Source: Clostridium cellulovorans 743B
GTDB taxonomy: Bacteria; Bacillota; Clostridia; Clostridiales; Clostridiaceae
Direction: 5' to 3'
Assembly (NCBI RefSeq): GCF_000145275.1
Contig: NC_014393.1
Coordinates: forward strand, 4,030,001-4,094,000
DNA length: 64,000 nucleotides
Shown here: positions 18,199-26,802 of the stretch, piece by piece
Layout: the number at the start of each line of letters is the position of its first letter
Position numbering within the stretch: the stretch's first letter is position 1
Notes under the pieces: generated by a model
Databases searched by the model: none
What the model was told of the DNA's origin: nothing
Seen by the model: the letters and a program-made list of their open reading frames with translations, nothing else
Translations under genes and position numbers: made by a program

Positions 18199-18370
18199 GT
18201 TAACATACTGTTTTTTCAGGAATTTTGCTATAATTATCTTACTGACATTTAAAAAAGTGCATGCCAAATAGAAGGTCGATCTTCGGTCGATTTTTTGTAA
18301 TCGGAAAATCCACCCCTGCTGTAGTCATATATAAGGTAAGGTTTGCCGGTAGCCACTACTTATTTATATG

Positions 18371-19666
18371 TTATTTTTTGAGAAGTGCTGGTTTTAGAAT
18401 GATTTCCTCAGCTGCTACTGAGAAACAATCTAACCTGTGTAGTAAATCTTCTCCATAGTAAAAGCTGAACGCCTGGAATGGACTCCTGTTGTTCAGCTTT
18501 TTTCTTTTGTATGAATTTATATGGTTCATCATAAGACATATGTCTTTTTGGTCTAAAAGCTCAAAAGTAGTCCCTTTAGGGAGAATTCTTCGAACTAACT
18601 CATGATTTACCTCTATGGAGCCCTTTTGATAAGGGCTGCTTGGATCACAATAAAACACATAAGTTCTTCTAAGTCCATCAGGTCCAAATTCAATGGCTTT
18701 CGGATTGGAGAACTCACTGCCATTATCCGTAAGGATGACTGGAAACAAATTCTTAAACTCTGTTTTTCCTATTACCTGATAAATATGTTCAAAAACATCA
18801 ATAACCGACTGTGAGGTATTTGAATCACGCACGAACGCCAACATAAGACTAGTATTCACAAAGTGAATGGTTAATAGGACATTTCCACCTTTGCTTCCTA
18901 TAACGGAATCCATTTGTACAATAGAAAGCTCTGGATTCTTTTCCATAAAGGCTTGAAAATCTTTGTAATTCCGGCCTATACGGCATCCTTTATCAACTTT
19001 GAATTCTGATTTCTTGTAGCGTGGTCGATATTTTACCTTGCGTGGTAAGTCAATGTTTCGTACATCAAAGAGGCATGCATCTATGTAGTTATAGAGTGTC
19101 TTTTCACTACACATGAGCTCATTTATATGATCGATATATATCTGGTGTATCGATTGACCTTGTTTAATCAGTGGTGAAATCAAAGTATTCAGTCTTGCAA
19201 GCTCCGCTTCACTTGAGAGAATTCCACTCCTTGCATCTGATATGTTTTCTTCAAAGGCGGTCTGGGCATCATCTGCATAATACATCATTTTTTTAAGAGT
19301 ACATCTGTTAAGCTGTCCACACCCATTACAAACATAAGGTGGTTTAAAACTACTTGAACAGATTTCTTCTTCAAACTCTGAACAAAGATCATTGCAGTTG
19401 CGACAAATCTTACAGTACTGTGCTGAAGGATGAGTACACTCTTCTTTTTTGCATATACGTTTTAGTTTGCAGCTTGAGCGGCGTTTACAGGTATTGTATG
19501 GCCACCCACTGTATCCAGTTTTTATTTCAGTTGCATGCTTTTTTATCTCCTTGGCGATAGTAGTACGATCTTTCTTAACTATCTTGCCAATTGCTCCAAA
19601 AGAAAGATTTTCTTTTAAACACGCCTGAATATCAAGGCGTTCTTCGTAAGTTAAATATTTAGACAT
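18371..19666 (-). mobile_element. IS30-family transposase (insertion sequence)
   Basis: A 431-residue transposase when started at the ATG 19664-19666 (MSKYLTYEERLDIQ), which has AAGGAGAT before it; an upstream in-frame ATG at 19711 lacks a ribosome site. The N-terminal HTH (FGAIGKIVKKDRTTIAKEIKKH) and a Cys-rich segment (CKRRSSCKLKRICKKEEC) are followed by the DDE core: VQMDSVIGSKGG (Asp), PVILTDNGSEFSNP (Asp) and YQKGSIEVNHELVRR (Glu), the spacing expected for IS30. The frame is intact, so the element may be active. I could not find convincing terminal inverted repeats; both flanks carry degenerate tandem repeats instead. Confidence 0.9.
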
Positions 19667-19865
19667 GATTATCTCCTTATCCGCCACCAGCATAACAAGG
19701 ATAGCAATCATGTTAAACTATTTCAATCATCAAACAAAAGAAGACCAACCATTAACATTGATTAGTCTTCTAGCATTACTATTTGTAAAGGAAAAATCTA
19801 TACACCCTTTATCAATACAAACTATATTAATCCTACTAGAAACAAGCCTAATAGCATGGATTTTC

Positions 19866-19956
19866 ATTTTACAATTAAGGTTCGATTTATAATCACGTTT
19901 AAATTTCCAATTCACATTGGATTTACAATCCATATTCGATTTATAATCCACAAAAA
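19866..19956. repeat. Degenerate 18-bp tandem repeat array, right of IS30 transposase
   Basis: About five units of 18-19 bases with a consensus near ATTTAxAATCxAxxTTCG run in the same orientation as the left array, whose units (TTTTGTAATCCAAAATCCCA) are related. The array contains the 15-base exact copy TACAATTAAGGTTCG (19870-19884) found also at 18060. Between the transposase start and this array (19667-19865) no gene is evident. Confidence 0.7.
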
Positions 19957-19988
19957 CAAAAAAGACTGGCTCATAACCAATCTTTTTT
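19957..19988 (-). terminator. Terminator after the GrpB-like gene
   Basis: On the minus strand AAAAAAGATTGG pairs with CCAGTCTTTTTT around TTATGAG (one G-T or mismatch inside), ending in a T run. It lies about 45 bases beyond the stop of the 20034-20561 gene. Confidence 0.8.
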
Positions 19989-20033
19989 ACAGACCAAAAT
20001 ATACCCTTTTGAATACATATATTTTAAAGCGAC

Positions 20034-20561
20034 TTAATTTACAAAATATCTTTTAGCCTTATCCATAATTCTCATAATACATTCATACTTTGCATCAACA
20101 TATTCAGAAGGACTATAGCGAAATTTTAGTGAAGCTTCTATTTTTACTTTTTCATATTCTTTAAAAGACTCACTATCAATACGCAAATAATCTCTAAATA
20201 TCAATTCATCAGAAATATGTTGATTCCCTTTTTGATATATATGTAAGTGATAGTTATGGTTACCTGAATTATCTGGACTTAACTTTACGAAATATCTTCT
20301 GTTTTTAATCCCATTTTCTCCTTTAACAAGATATCCATGCTGCTTCATAATATCGTCATATGTGTCGATTTGCTTTATATCATCAACTACAATCATAATA
20401 TCTATAGTTGGTTTTGCAGACATTCCTTTGATTGATGTTGACCCAAAGTGCTGTATATCCAGTATTACCTTACCAAAGATTTTTGATAGTACTTTCTTCT
20501 CCTCTTCATATATTTGAGGCCACTCATCATTATAAGGAACCACAAGCATTTCTCTTAGCAT
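20034..20561 (-). CDS. GrpB family protein (nucleotidyltransferase fold)
   Basis: A 175-residue member of the GrpB/UPF0157 family: VVPYNDEWPQIYEEEKKVL at the start, then IQHFGSTSIKGMSAKPTIDIMIVVDD, where GSTS and the DxD-like pair form the nucleotidyltransferase active-site pattern, and the late YHLHIYQKGN strand and FRDYLRIDSESFKEYEKVK helix. The biochemical role of GrpB proteins is poorly defined. GGAGGG precedes the ATG. It lies 48 bases downstream of nfi on the same strand and may be cotranscribed with it. Confidence 0.88.
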   Translation of the reverse strand: MLREMLVVPYNDEWPQIYEEEKKVLSKIFGKVILDIQHFGSTSIKGMSAKPTIDIMIVVDDIKQIDTYDDIMKQHGYLVKGENGIKNRRYFVKLSPDNSGNHNYHLHIYQKGNQHISDELIFRDYLRIDSESFKEYEKVKIEASLKFRYSPSEYVDAKYECIMRIMDKAKRYFVN

Positions 20562-20609
20562 AGAGCTGATCCCTCCACTATTTATACACTAGTATACACT
20601 TATTTTCAG

Positions 20610-21314
20610 CTAGCTTAAAGCACTTCTACTAATATGTGTTTCTAAATCAGCTAATCTAACTGGGATTGGTAATCTACTTTCATTGTTAATTAAATTTAGT
20701 ACTATTTCTGTAGAAGTTTCTAGATCAATATAGTTACCACATGATATAAATATAGGTTTCACATCTTCTCTTGTTCTAAGGACTCTACCATATACTTCTC
20801 CGTTTATTATAATATCAGTGAAGGAGCCTTCTTCATTTTGAGGCATTTGAAAATCTGCTTCATTAACTCTTAAATAACTTTTTGCCACTCCTATAGTTGG
20901 TTTATTTAAGAAAAATGACGCATGAGTAGCTATACCCATATGATTAAAATGCAAGTATCCATTACCATCAAAGATAAATATATCAGGTTCCACTACTAAT
21001 TTTTTTAAAGCTTCCGTAACTAAAGGTAATTCCCTAAATGCTAAAAATCCAGGTATATACGGTACTTTGATTTCTCCTACACTATTAACTTTTTCAACTA
21101 CCTGTTTTGTATTATAATCAATAACGACTATACAACAGGTGCCATACTGCTTATTTTCTTTTTCCCAATAAGCTAAATCTACACCTGCAACTAGTTTAAT
21201 ACTATTTTTACTAAAGGTATTTTTTAAGCTTATTTTTTTCTTCAATTGATTTTGTATATTAATGAATTCCGATTCCTCATAAATATTAAAATTATGAACT
21301 TCTTTTATTTCCAT
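20610..21314 (-). CDS. nfi: Endonuclease V (deoxyinosine 3' endonuclease)
   Basis: A 234-residue protein with the endonuclease V pattern: VAGVDLAYW (first catalytic Asp), EIKVPYIPGFLAFRELP, then PDIFIFDGNGYLHFNHMGIATHASFFLNKPTIGVAKS (second Asp and the DGxG..H..GxAxH block), GRVLRTRE and ISCGNYIDLETS. The enzyme nicks DNA one base 3' to hypoxanthine. GNGYLHFNHMG departs from the common GQGIAHPRRLG, but the catalytic Asp and His positions are kept. Probably the first gene of a two-gene unit with the GrpB-like gene. Confidence 0.92.
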   Translation of the reverse strand: MEIKEVHNFNIYEESEFINIQNQLKKKISLKNTFSKNSIKLVAGVDLAYWEKENKQYGTCCIVVIDYNTKQVVEKVNSVGEIKVPYIPGFLAFRELPLVTEALKKLVVEPDIFIFDGNGYLHFNHMGIATHASFFLNKPTIGVAKSYLRVNEADFQMPQNEEGSFTDIIINGEVYGRVLRTREDVKPIFISCGNYIDLETSTEIVLNLINNESRLPIPVRLADLETHISRSALS

Positions 21315-21533
21315 ACTATTCTCTTTCCGTTCCTTTAAATTTAAATTACCTGACCTTCTAAACCTGAAAAATGTGATTATATAAGCATATTTTTATTAAA
21401 GCAATTAAAATCTTTCTTCATACATATTAAATACCTAAAAATAATATTTGACTTTCAATTATCATAAATTCATTTCCATTTAATACAATATACAGTAAAG
21501 TATTTATAACAGCGAGCCATGGAGGTGAATTAT

Positions 21534-21722
21534 ATGGTAATTAACGGCAAAGTAGGCGATGGTAGCGCAATGCATACCTTAGTATTAGTAACAGATTCTG
21601 GAGAAACTTTACAAGTTAGCATAGATGATGCTACGAAAATAAATTGTCCAAATGGACTTTTTATCGGTGAGAAAGTTTCTGTAGATGTACCTCTTGTTGC
21701 AACTTCTATTACATCAGTATAA
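21534..21722 (+). CDS. Small beta-rich protein of unknown function
   Basis: A 62-residue protein from the ATG at 21534 (MVINGKVGDGSAMHTLVLV). An upstream in-frame ATG at 21519 overlaps the GGAGGTGA ribosome site (21521-21528) that serves 21534, so the later start is preferred. The sequence alternates polar and hydrophobic residues (TLVLVTDSGETLQVSIDDATKI, GEKVSVDVPLVATSITSV), suggesting a small barrel or OB-like domain. No membrane segment. It is a single-gene unit with its own terminator. Confidence 0.65.
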   Translation: MVINGKVGDGSAMHTLVLVTDSGETLQVSIDDATKINCPNGLFIGEKVSVDVPLVATSITSV

Positions 21723-21821
21723 GAGATACTCTAAAGTAGCAATGTTATGCTACAAGTACTTATTTATACAAAAGTTAATTGCAATTCGTTGTACTACTTA
21801 ATAAATGAATATAAAGAATGT

Positions 21822-21863
21822 AAAAGAGCATTTTCCCCTATATAGGATTATGCTCTTTTTCTC
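21822..21863 (+). terminator. Terminator of the small 21534 gene
   Basis: AAAAGAGCAT pairs with ATGCTCTTTTT around an 18-base loop, with TTTTTCTCC following. It is about 100 bases past the stop codon. Confidence 0.75.
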
Positions 21864-21993
21864 CATTTTATAGAGATTTAATTTTAACAATTATATATAA
21901 TCATTTTCATAAACATTCTCACTAGTTCACTTATCACCTAGAACAAATAAAATTTTCTCAATATCATTTTGCTTCCATATAAAACGCTCTTAA

Positions 21994-22893
21994 CTAGACT
22001 ATATATTGGCGAAAGAATTCTATTTGTTCATTATTTAGTTTTATAGCTTCCTCTTTTCTTATATTAAGATGGAATACATGATTAATAGACTTATCATTAT
22101 GTCCATATTCCTTATAGATATAAGTAATCCCTGAATTTTTCAGCTTAGCTAGAAAGCTAGGTTTGCACCCTACTAATATATCATTGACACTACATGTTAC
22201 AAAGGATATTGGATACGATGCTGTGATATTAGATTGGAAATCCATTTCTCTTTCATATCTGTAGAGTTCTTTACCTAGATAATCTCGTAGCAAATACTTT
22301 AAAAATCTATTCATCAATAAATTTCCTTGATTTCTTACCCTATCAAGAGGATCAAAGATTCCACAGTTTAATCCCATAGCTTTTATTTTAATATCCGTAG
22401 TTTTAAAGTCAAAGATTTTTGCATATTCTTCGTTAGTAGTGATTGCTGCATATTGAGCTGCAAGCTGTGCTCCTGCTGAATCCCCTACAACAAATAAATT
22501 CTCTAGGTCAATTTGAAACTTCTCTGAATTTTCCTTTATCCAATGAAAAACTGAATTCACATCCTCTAAAGCAGCAGGAAATTTATGTTTGGGTGCAAGA
22601 CGATAGTTAAAGTTCACTACTGCAAATCCATTCTCAGCTAGATTCATACAATAAAATTGATATGCTTCCTTATTACCATATACCCATCCACCACCATGAA
22701 TAGAGACAATTGCAGGCAGCAACTTAGTCTTGTCAGTTGGAATGTATATATCAAGCAAATGTTCTTCAATTTCATCACCATAGTAATCTATATTGTCATA
22801 CCTTTTGATATTTTCAGGGTTAATTAGTCCTTTATCTCTTATAGCATCACCCTTTCTAAACAATACATTTAAAACAATTGATGTCGCTGACAT
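21994..22893 (-). CDS. Alpha/beta hydrolase (HSL/esterase-lipase type)
   Basis: A 299-residue esterase: the oxyanion HGGGW motif (VSIHGGGWVYGN) near residue 68, nucleophile elbow GDSAGAQLA near residue 140, acid residue in SVNDILVGC and catalytic His in KEYGHNDKSINHVF. This order matches the hormone-sensitive-lipase (family IV) class. No signal peptide, so cytoplasmic. Natural substrate unknown, likely short-chain esters. The ATG at 22891-22893 has an AAGGAGTAT ribosome site. Monocistronic. Confidence 0.88.
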   Translation of the reverse strand: MSATSIVLNVLFRKGDAIRDKGLINPENIKRYDNIDYYGDEIEEHLLDIYIPTDKTKLLPAIVSIHGGGWVYGNKEAYQFYCMNLAENGFAVVNFNYRLAPKHKFPAALEDVNSVFHWIKENSEKFQIDLENLFVVGDSAGAQLAAQYAAITTNEEYAKIFDFKTTDIKIKAMGLNCGIFDPLDRVRNQGNLLMNRFLKYLLRDYLGKELYRYEREMDFQSNITASYPISFVTCSVNDILVGCKPSFLAKLKNSGITYIYKEYGHNDKSINHVFHLNIRKEEAIKLNNEQIEFFRQYIV

Positions 22894-23100
22894 TTACCTA
22901 TACTCCTTATTTTTTCTTAAAATTCCCACAGCCATAACTTAAATTCTTCTTTTAAATTTATTGTCTTACGCTTTAGTGATATCAAAAAAGTGTTTATGAA
23001 AACTTGTATTATGCATAAGAGTTTTTATTGATAATATTGCATCTCACATTAATAACCTTAATGATTGGTTGTGGAGGTCTATAGCTCTAATTTAATAATT

Positions 23101-23310
23101 TTAAGTATCGTCTCTGAATTCTAAAATATCTCCTGGTTGGCATTCTAAAGCTTTACAGATTGCTTCTAATGTTGAAAATCGAACAGCTTTTGCCTTTCCA
23201 TTTTTCAATATAGAAAGATTGGCCATGGTTATTCCAACCTTCTCTGTGAGTTCTGTTACACTCATTTTTCTTTTAGCCAACATCACATCAATATTAATTA
23301 TAATCGCCAT
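23101..23310 (-). CDS. YozG/XRE-type helix-turn-helix regulator
   Basis: A 69-residue, single-domain HTH protein (MAIIINIDVMLAKRKMSVTELTEKVGITMANLSILKNGKAKAVRFSTLEAICKALECQPGDILEF), the compact Cro/CI-like type that usually follows DUF2975 genes. The ATG at 23308-23310 uses GAGGTGGG, which overlaps the stop of the DUF2975 gene, so translation is probably coupled; a GTG three codons earlier is less likely. It probably represses its own operon through the TTGATAATCGATAA-like site at 23857. Confidence 0.85.
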   Translation of the reverse strand: MAIIINIDVMLAKRKMSVTELTEKVGITMANLSILKNGKAKAVRFSTLEAICKALECQPGDILEFRDDT

Positions 23311-23320
23311 ATTTCCCACC

Positions 23321-23773
23321 TCATATTGTTAAATCATTTTCTGATTTCATATCTATAGCTTCTTTTAAAAGCCTTTGAAGAACACCAGCAAAGACTGCGA
23401 TCACTAAAGAAGCAAAAGCAATGATCAATGGAAATGCTACAAGTCCTGGTGCATCATCTGCATCTGCTATAGGAAATAAGAATGGGACTAGCACTATAAA
23501 TATACTACTGATTACGATTGCACAATATTTTATATTCTTTAACGATCCTACAGATAATTCTGAGAAAGCTTTGTTCTTATCAATATATCTTAAAAGTTTT
23601 AAAGCCTGATATAGCGCAACGAAATACGTTATCGCCGATGCATATACACTAATTAAAATTGGATAAGGTATATAACCTATAAATCCAGGCACCCAAAATA
23701 TACACAAAGCAAGAACTGGAATTCCTATAAGAATAACAGCTATCTTTAAGAAAATTGTTGAATATGATTTCAT
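23321..23773 (-). CDS. DUF2975 domain membrane protein
   Basis: A 150-residue protein from the ATG at 23771-23773 (preceded by AGGAGGAC; an in-frame start seven codons earlier lacks a ribosome site). Four hydrophobic helices (roughly residues 8-30, 40-60, 85-105, 115-137) and the RYIDKNKAFSELSVGSLKNIKY segment between helices 2 and 3 are characteristic of DUF2975. Function unknown; the family occurs as an operon with a YozG-type regulator, as here. Confidence 0.85.
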   Translation of the reverse strand: MKSYSTIFLKIAVILIGIPVLALCIFWVPGFIGYIPYPILISVYASAITYFVALYQALKLLRYIDKNKAFSELSVGSLKNIKYCAIVISSIFIVLVPFLFPIADADDAPGLVAFPLIIAFASLVIAVFAGVLQRLLKEAIDMKSENDLTI

Positions 23774-23856
23774 AAAAAGTCCTCCTGTAGTCATTATCTG
23801 TGCACAAAGATTATTAACCTTTATGTCTAATTTCTATTATTATATGTATAGAATAA

Positions 23857-23903
23857 CAGAATCTTTATCGATTATCAATAAATTTTTATTATTTACTCAA
23901 ACC
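23857..23903 (-). promoter_or_regulatory. Promoter/operator of the DUF2975-HTH operon (site B)
   Basis: On the minus strand TTGATA and TATTCT are separated by 17 bases, with TTGATAATCGATAA across the -35 and spacer. The block is nearly identical to 17992-18038. It sits about 85 bases upstream of the DUF2975 start and is a good operator candidate for the HTH protein of the same operon. Confidence 0.65.
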
Positions 23904-23985
23904 CACTTGCTATTTCCAATAAGTTTACAATTAAAAGTTCAATTTAAATCCAGCTGTGGTTACAATAAAAAAGAGCAATTCTGAC

Positions 23986-24144
23986 TTATACAGAAATACT
24001 CCCTATTAATTTAGCACTACTATCTACATATTTATAGTTTCTGATATTTACTGCTAGATAATCGTTGATAGTAAAACCTTCAAAGATATACCATTCCACA
24101 TTAATGCCTAGTAAACTCTCATATAAATCATTTAATAATTTCAT
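23986..24144 (-). CDS. Tiny ORF downstream of PhzF (second of two)
   Basis: A 52-residue reading frame (MKLLNDLYESLLGINVEWYIFEGFTI...) overlapping the preceding tiny ORF by 17 bases. GGAGA lies about 12 bases before the ATG. It could be an independent translationally coupled protein, or the continuation of the upstream ORF after a frameshift. Not recognised. Confidence 0.4.
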   Translation of the reverse strand: MKLLNDLYESLLGINVEWYIFEGFTINDYLAVNIRNYKYVDSSAKLIGSISV

Positions 24145-24298
24145 TTTGAATCATTTTCTCCAATATAATATTGAAATCATTAATTGATTTTTCATTATTT
24201 AGTTCCTTTGAAATAACCATTAATTGAGGTCGTATCCTATCTATATTTTCATTGATATATTGATTAGAATTCAGCACAAAAAACTTACTCAAATTCAT
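24128..24298 (-). CDS. Tiny ORF downstream of PhzF (first of two)
   Basis: A 56-residue reading frame (MNLSKFFVLNSNQYINENIDRIRPQLMVISKELNNEKS...) starting two bases after the PhzF-family stop, so it is likely translated from the same transcript. The content looks like genuine protein (amphipathic helices). Together with the overlapping next ORF it would make a ~105-residue protein if a frameshift joined them. Function unknown. Confidence 0.45.
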   Translation of the reverse strand: MNLSKFFVLNSNQYINENIDRIRPQLMVISKELNNEKSINDFNIILEKMIQNEIIK

Positions 24299-24300
24299 TA

Positions 24301-25086
24301 CTAATACTCGATATTAATATACCCTTCCAAATAAGGGGCTGCCTCCCCAGCCATCTTTACCTTTTCACCTAAATAAGTACAGTGAAGTTTTCCAGTTCTT
24401 TGTGATAATTGCAACGCCACGAAGTCACTTTTATTTAATTTCTTTTGCCAGTAAGGTATTAAAGCACAATGAGCAGAGCCAGTTACAGGGTCTTCGTCTA
24501 CACCAAGCTTTGGAGCAAAAAACCTTGATACAAAATCAACATCTTTCCCCTTTGCTGTGACAATAACACCATGAGCATCAAGCTTTTTTAGTTCAGCCAT
24601 ATCCAATTGCAAATCAAGAATCTCTTCTTCAGTTTCAAAAACTGCCATATAATTTGTTGCTTTATAAACTTCAATAGGCCTTTTACCAAGGCCTTTGATA
24701 AGTTCCTTAGGCGCTTCACATTTCTCACTTTCTATTGACGGAAATACCATTGAAAATAAGTTTCCTTCCTTTGTAACTTCCAATACACCACTGAGGGTAT
24801 GGAACTTGATATGACTTATATTTTTGTCTAAATATGTAAATATAGCATAAGCAGATGCCAAAGTAGCATGACCACAAAGTTCTATTTCTGCTTTTGGTGT
24901 GAACCATCTCAAATGATAATCTTCTCCTTCCTTTACGAAAAAGGCTGTCTCTGATAAATTATTTTCTGCTGCTATTTTCTGCATTAATTCATCACTAATC
25001 CAGCTTTCTAATGGACATACTGCTGCTGGATTCCCTTTAAACTGTAAATTTGTAAATGCATCTATTTGATATATTGGTATTCTCAT
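24301..25086 (-). CDS. PhzF family epimerase/isomerase-like protein
   Basis: A 261-residue protein with the duplicated PhzF fold (diaminopimelate-epimerase-like): IYQIDAFTNLQFKGNPAAVCPLE at the start, catalytic Glu in NNLSETAFFV near residue 46, RWFTPKAEIELCGHATLASAY, and the second-half signature GVDEDPVTGSAHCALIPYW. Members include YddE and PhzF isomerases; the physiological substrate is unknown. The ATG has AGGAGGAATT upstream. Two tiny ORFs follow on the same transcript. Confidence 0.92.
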   Translation of the reverse strand: MRIPIYQIDAFTNLQFKGNPAAVCPLESWISDELMQKIAAENNLSETAFFVKEGEDYHLRWFTPKAEIELCGHATLASAYAIFTYLDKNISHIKFHTLSGVLEVTKEGNLFSMVFPSIESEKCEAPKELIKGLGKRPIEVYKATNYMAVFETEEEILDLQLDMAELKKLDAHGVIVTAKGKDVDFVSRFFAPKLGVDEDPVTGSAHCALIPYWQKKLNKSDFVALQLSQRTGKLHCTYLGEKVKMAGEAAPYLEGYINIEY

Positions 25087-25183
25087 CTATAATTCCTCCT
25101 ATTATCATTTACTATTTTATATTATTATACCAATTTTTCAGACTATTAGAGTTTCTTTCATCCTTAATATTGCTATGAAAATT

Positions 25184-25224
25184 AACAGGGCTGTTGCATT
25201 AGCATCAACAGCCCTGTTTAAAAA
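25184..25224 (-). terminator. Terminator of the sigma/chemotaxis-like pair
   Basis: AACAGGGCTGTTG (25184-25196) pairs perfectly with CAACAGCCCTGTT (25206-25218). Read on the minus strand it is followed by AATTTTCAT. It lies 24 bases beyond the stop of the 25242 gene and separates it from phzF-like. Confidence 0.85.
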
Positions 25225-25241
25225 CACTCTTTAACCTTTAC

Positions 25242-26096
25242 TTAGATATTCCTCCAATCAACAAATAGCATTTGTTGATCATTATCAGCATCCCAACATT
25301 CTCTAATAAATTCAGGATAAAATACAGCTGATCTACATGGGCTGCTTACACCAAATTTTGTTTTAAATATACTAATTGACATAATATCATCAACAAGAAC
25401 AGCAAATAATTTATTAGGTTGATCCCAATCGGTATTAACGATAAGTGCGTAGTTTGTAGAGCTATTAGCTGCAAAAGAAGTTTTAGTTAATCGAAATTGA
25501 TTATATAAATCTACTACTGGTACCTTTATTCCCTTTAAATTTATTGTATTATCTTTAAAATCAAATATAGTTTTATCATTGCTAGTAAATCTTATGATTT
25601 GTTGAATATATCTTATATTTTCTACAAAGACATTTCCACCTATTCTAGCTTGTAATAAGAATAACCTCATATCTGTAACACTGCTATAACAACTTAATTC
25701 AACAGCCTCAATGGGTTCTATTTTTTTATATTTAAATAATTCCATAAGATCACATACAAGCATCCTAATTTCATCCAATATTATAGATACACTAATTCCA
25801 TCCCAATTTTTAGATACACATTCATTAAGCCTTATCAATTCAATAAGTCCATTTAAAATTAATAAATTTAATTGTTCTAATATATTAGAAAAATCATCAT
25901 TAATTATTCTTCCATCTTTTATTTGTTCAAGCTTCATGTAAAGCTTATTTGCAATGCACCTTGTTTCATCAGCAACAACGGCAAGTCCACCACCATTTTG
26001 TGGTAACTTAGCACTCTCAATAGCAATATCCATTGAAAGTCTCCATGCTCTTTCTGCGTATACTTGCAACTTCCACATTTTTGTATCATCAAACAT
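25242..26096 (-). CDS. Chemotaxis-like protein: MCP hairpin-tip segment fused to CheW-like domain
   Basis: About 284 residues from the ATG at 26094-26096, which has GGAGG eight bases upstream (an earlier ATG at 26111 has none). Near residues 20-50 lies ESAKLPQNGGGLAVVADETRCIANKL, the conserved tip of the methyl-accepting chemotaxis protein signalling hairpin. After a helical linker, the C-terminal ~130 residues look CheW-like (IKVPVVDLYNQF, YALIVNT, LFAVLVDDIMSI). No membrane segment. It follows a sigma-factor gene with almost no gap. It may couple an unusual array component to gene expression; the role is inferred. Confidence 0.7.
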   Translation of the reverse strand: MFDDTKMWKLQVYAERAWRLSMDIAIESAKLPQNGGGLAVVADETRCIANKLYMKLEQIKDGRIINDDFSNILEQLNLLILNGLIELIRLNECVSKNWDGISVSIILDEIRMLVCDLMELFKYKKIEPIEAVELSCYSSVTDMRLFLLQARIGGNVFVENIRYIQQIIRFTSNDKTIFDFKDNTINLKGIKVPVVDLYNQFRLTKTSFAANSSTNYALIVNTDWDQPNKLFAVLVDDIMSISIFKTKFGVSSPCRSAVFYPEFIRECWDADNDQQMLFVDWRNI

Positions 26097-26111
26097 AATC
26101 CAATCCTCCAT

Positions 26112-26672
26112 TCATAGGAATTTAGTAAAGTGTCCTGTTCTTCTTTCTTGTTTAAGTGTGGTTTGGTTTTCTGAAAAATCGAAAAATTTTGCAAAGGTAG
26201 GACGTAGCTTTTGAAGTGCCCGACGATGATGTGACAAAACAGTATTCAATTTTATCCCGTTTTTTTCTGCAATTTCGGCAAATGTATAGTTACCATAATA
26301 CCTTTGGGAAATAATAATTCTCTCGATTTCTTTTAGTATCTCCAAGGATTTCAGCACCTCAGAAGTATCCTCATTTCGCATTATGTCTTCCACAAAATCT
26401 TCTTCACTAATAAAATCTAGACAAGCATCTAAAGAGATTTTATATTTTTCATTGTCATCTAGTTTTTTGAAATATTTAAATGCAATTCTTATACAAACAA
26501 CTGAAAGATACCCAAAATTCTCCTTATCTATACTATAATCTTTATTTTCTAAAAGCGCCAAAAAAGCTTCATCAACTATATCTTCTGCACACTCTGCTAT
26601 ACCTGCTCTGCTCCAAAATTTTGCCTTGATAAACCGTAGAAGCTTGTCTCTTAATTCGCCTCGTTTATCCAT
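26112..26672 (-). CDS. Sigma-70 family (ECF-like) RNA polymerase sigma factor
   Basis: A 186-residue sigma factor with region 2 (DKLLRFIKAKFW ... AEDIVDEAFLALLENKDY) and region 4 (LKEIERIIISQRYYGNYTFAEIAEKNGIKLNTVLSHHRRALQKLRP), the latter a clear HTH. Length and domain content fit group 4. No anti-sigma gene is adjacent; instead the CheW-like gene follows, the two reading frames separated by about 15 bases, so the two are cotranscribed. A terminator follows the pair. It probably controls its own operon and unknown targets. Confidence 0.88.
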   Translation of the reverse strand: MDKRGELRDKLLRFIKAKFWSRAGIAECAEDIVDEAFLALLENKDYSIDKENFGYLSVVCIRIAFKYFKKLDDNEKYKISLDACLDFISEEDFVEDIMRNEDTSEVLKSLEILKEIERIIISQRYYGNYTFAEIAEKNGIKLNTVLSHHRRALQKLRPTFAKFFDFSENQTTLKQERRTGHFTKFL

Positions 26673-26802
26673 AGCTTATCACTCCGTTCTCCATGAAAGG
26701 CCTTTCACTATATAAAGGCATATAAATTATCATTTTATTGCAAAAATTTTCAATAACTTAATGATAACTATTTCGTGAAGCTTACATACTAAGCTATATG
26801 TA

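Noticed and set aside
18028..18267. 79-codon minus-strand frame next to the IS30 element
   Set aside because: It translates the degenerate 20-bp repeats (not a multiple of three-codon protein repeat) and has no ribosome site; the repeat array explains its openness.
19730..19951. 73-codon minus-strand frame with repeating DYKSN/DCKSN residues
   Set aside because: The repetition comes from the 18-bp DNA repeat array; no ribosome site and no known protein pattern.
18060..19956. CRISPR array
   Set aside because: Units are only 18-20 bases, contiguous without spacers, and highly degenerate; no cas genes are present.
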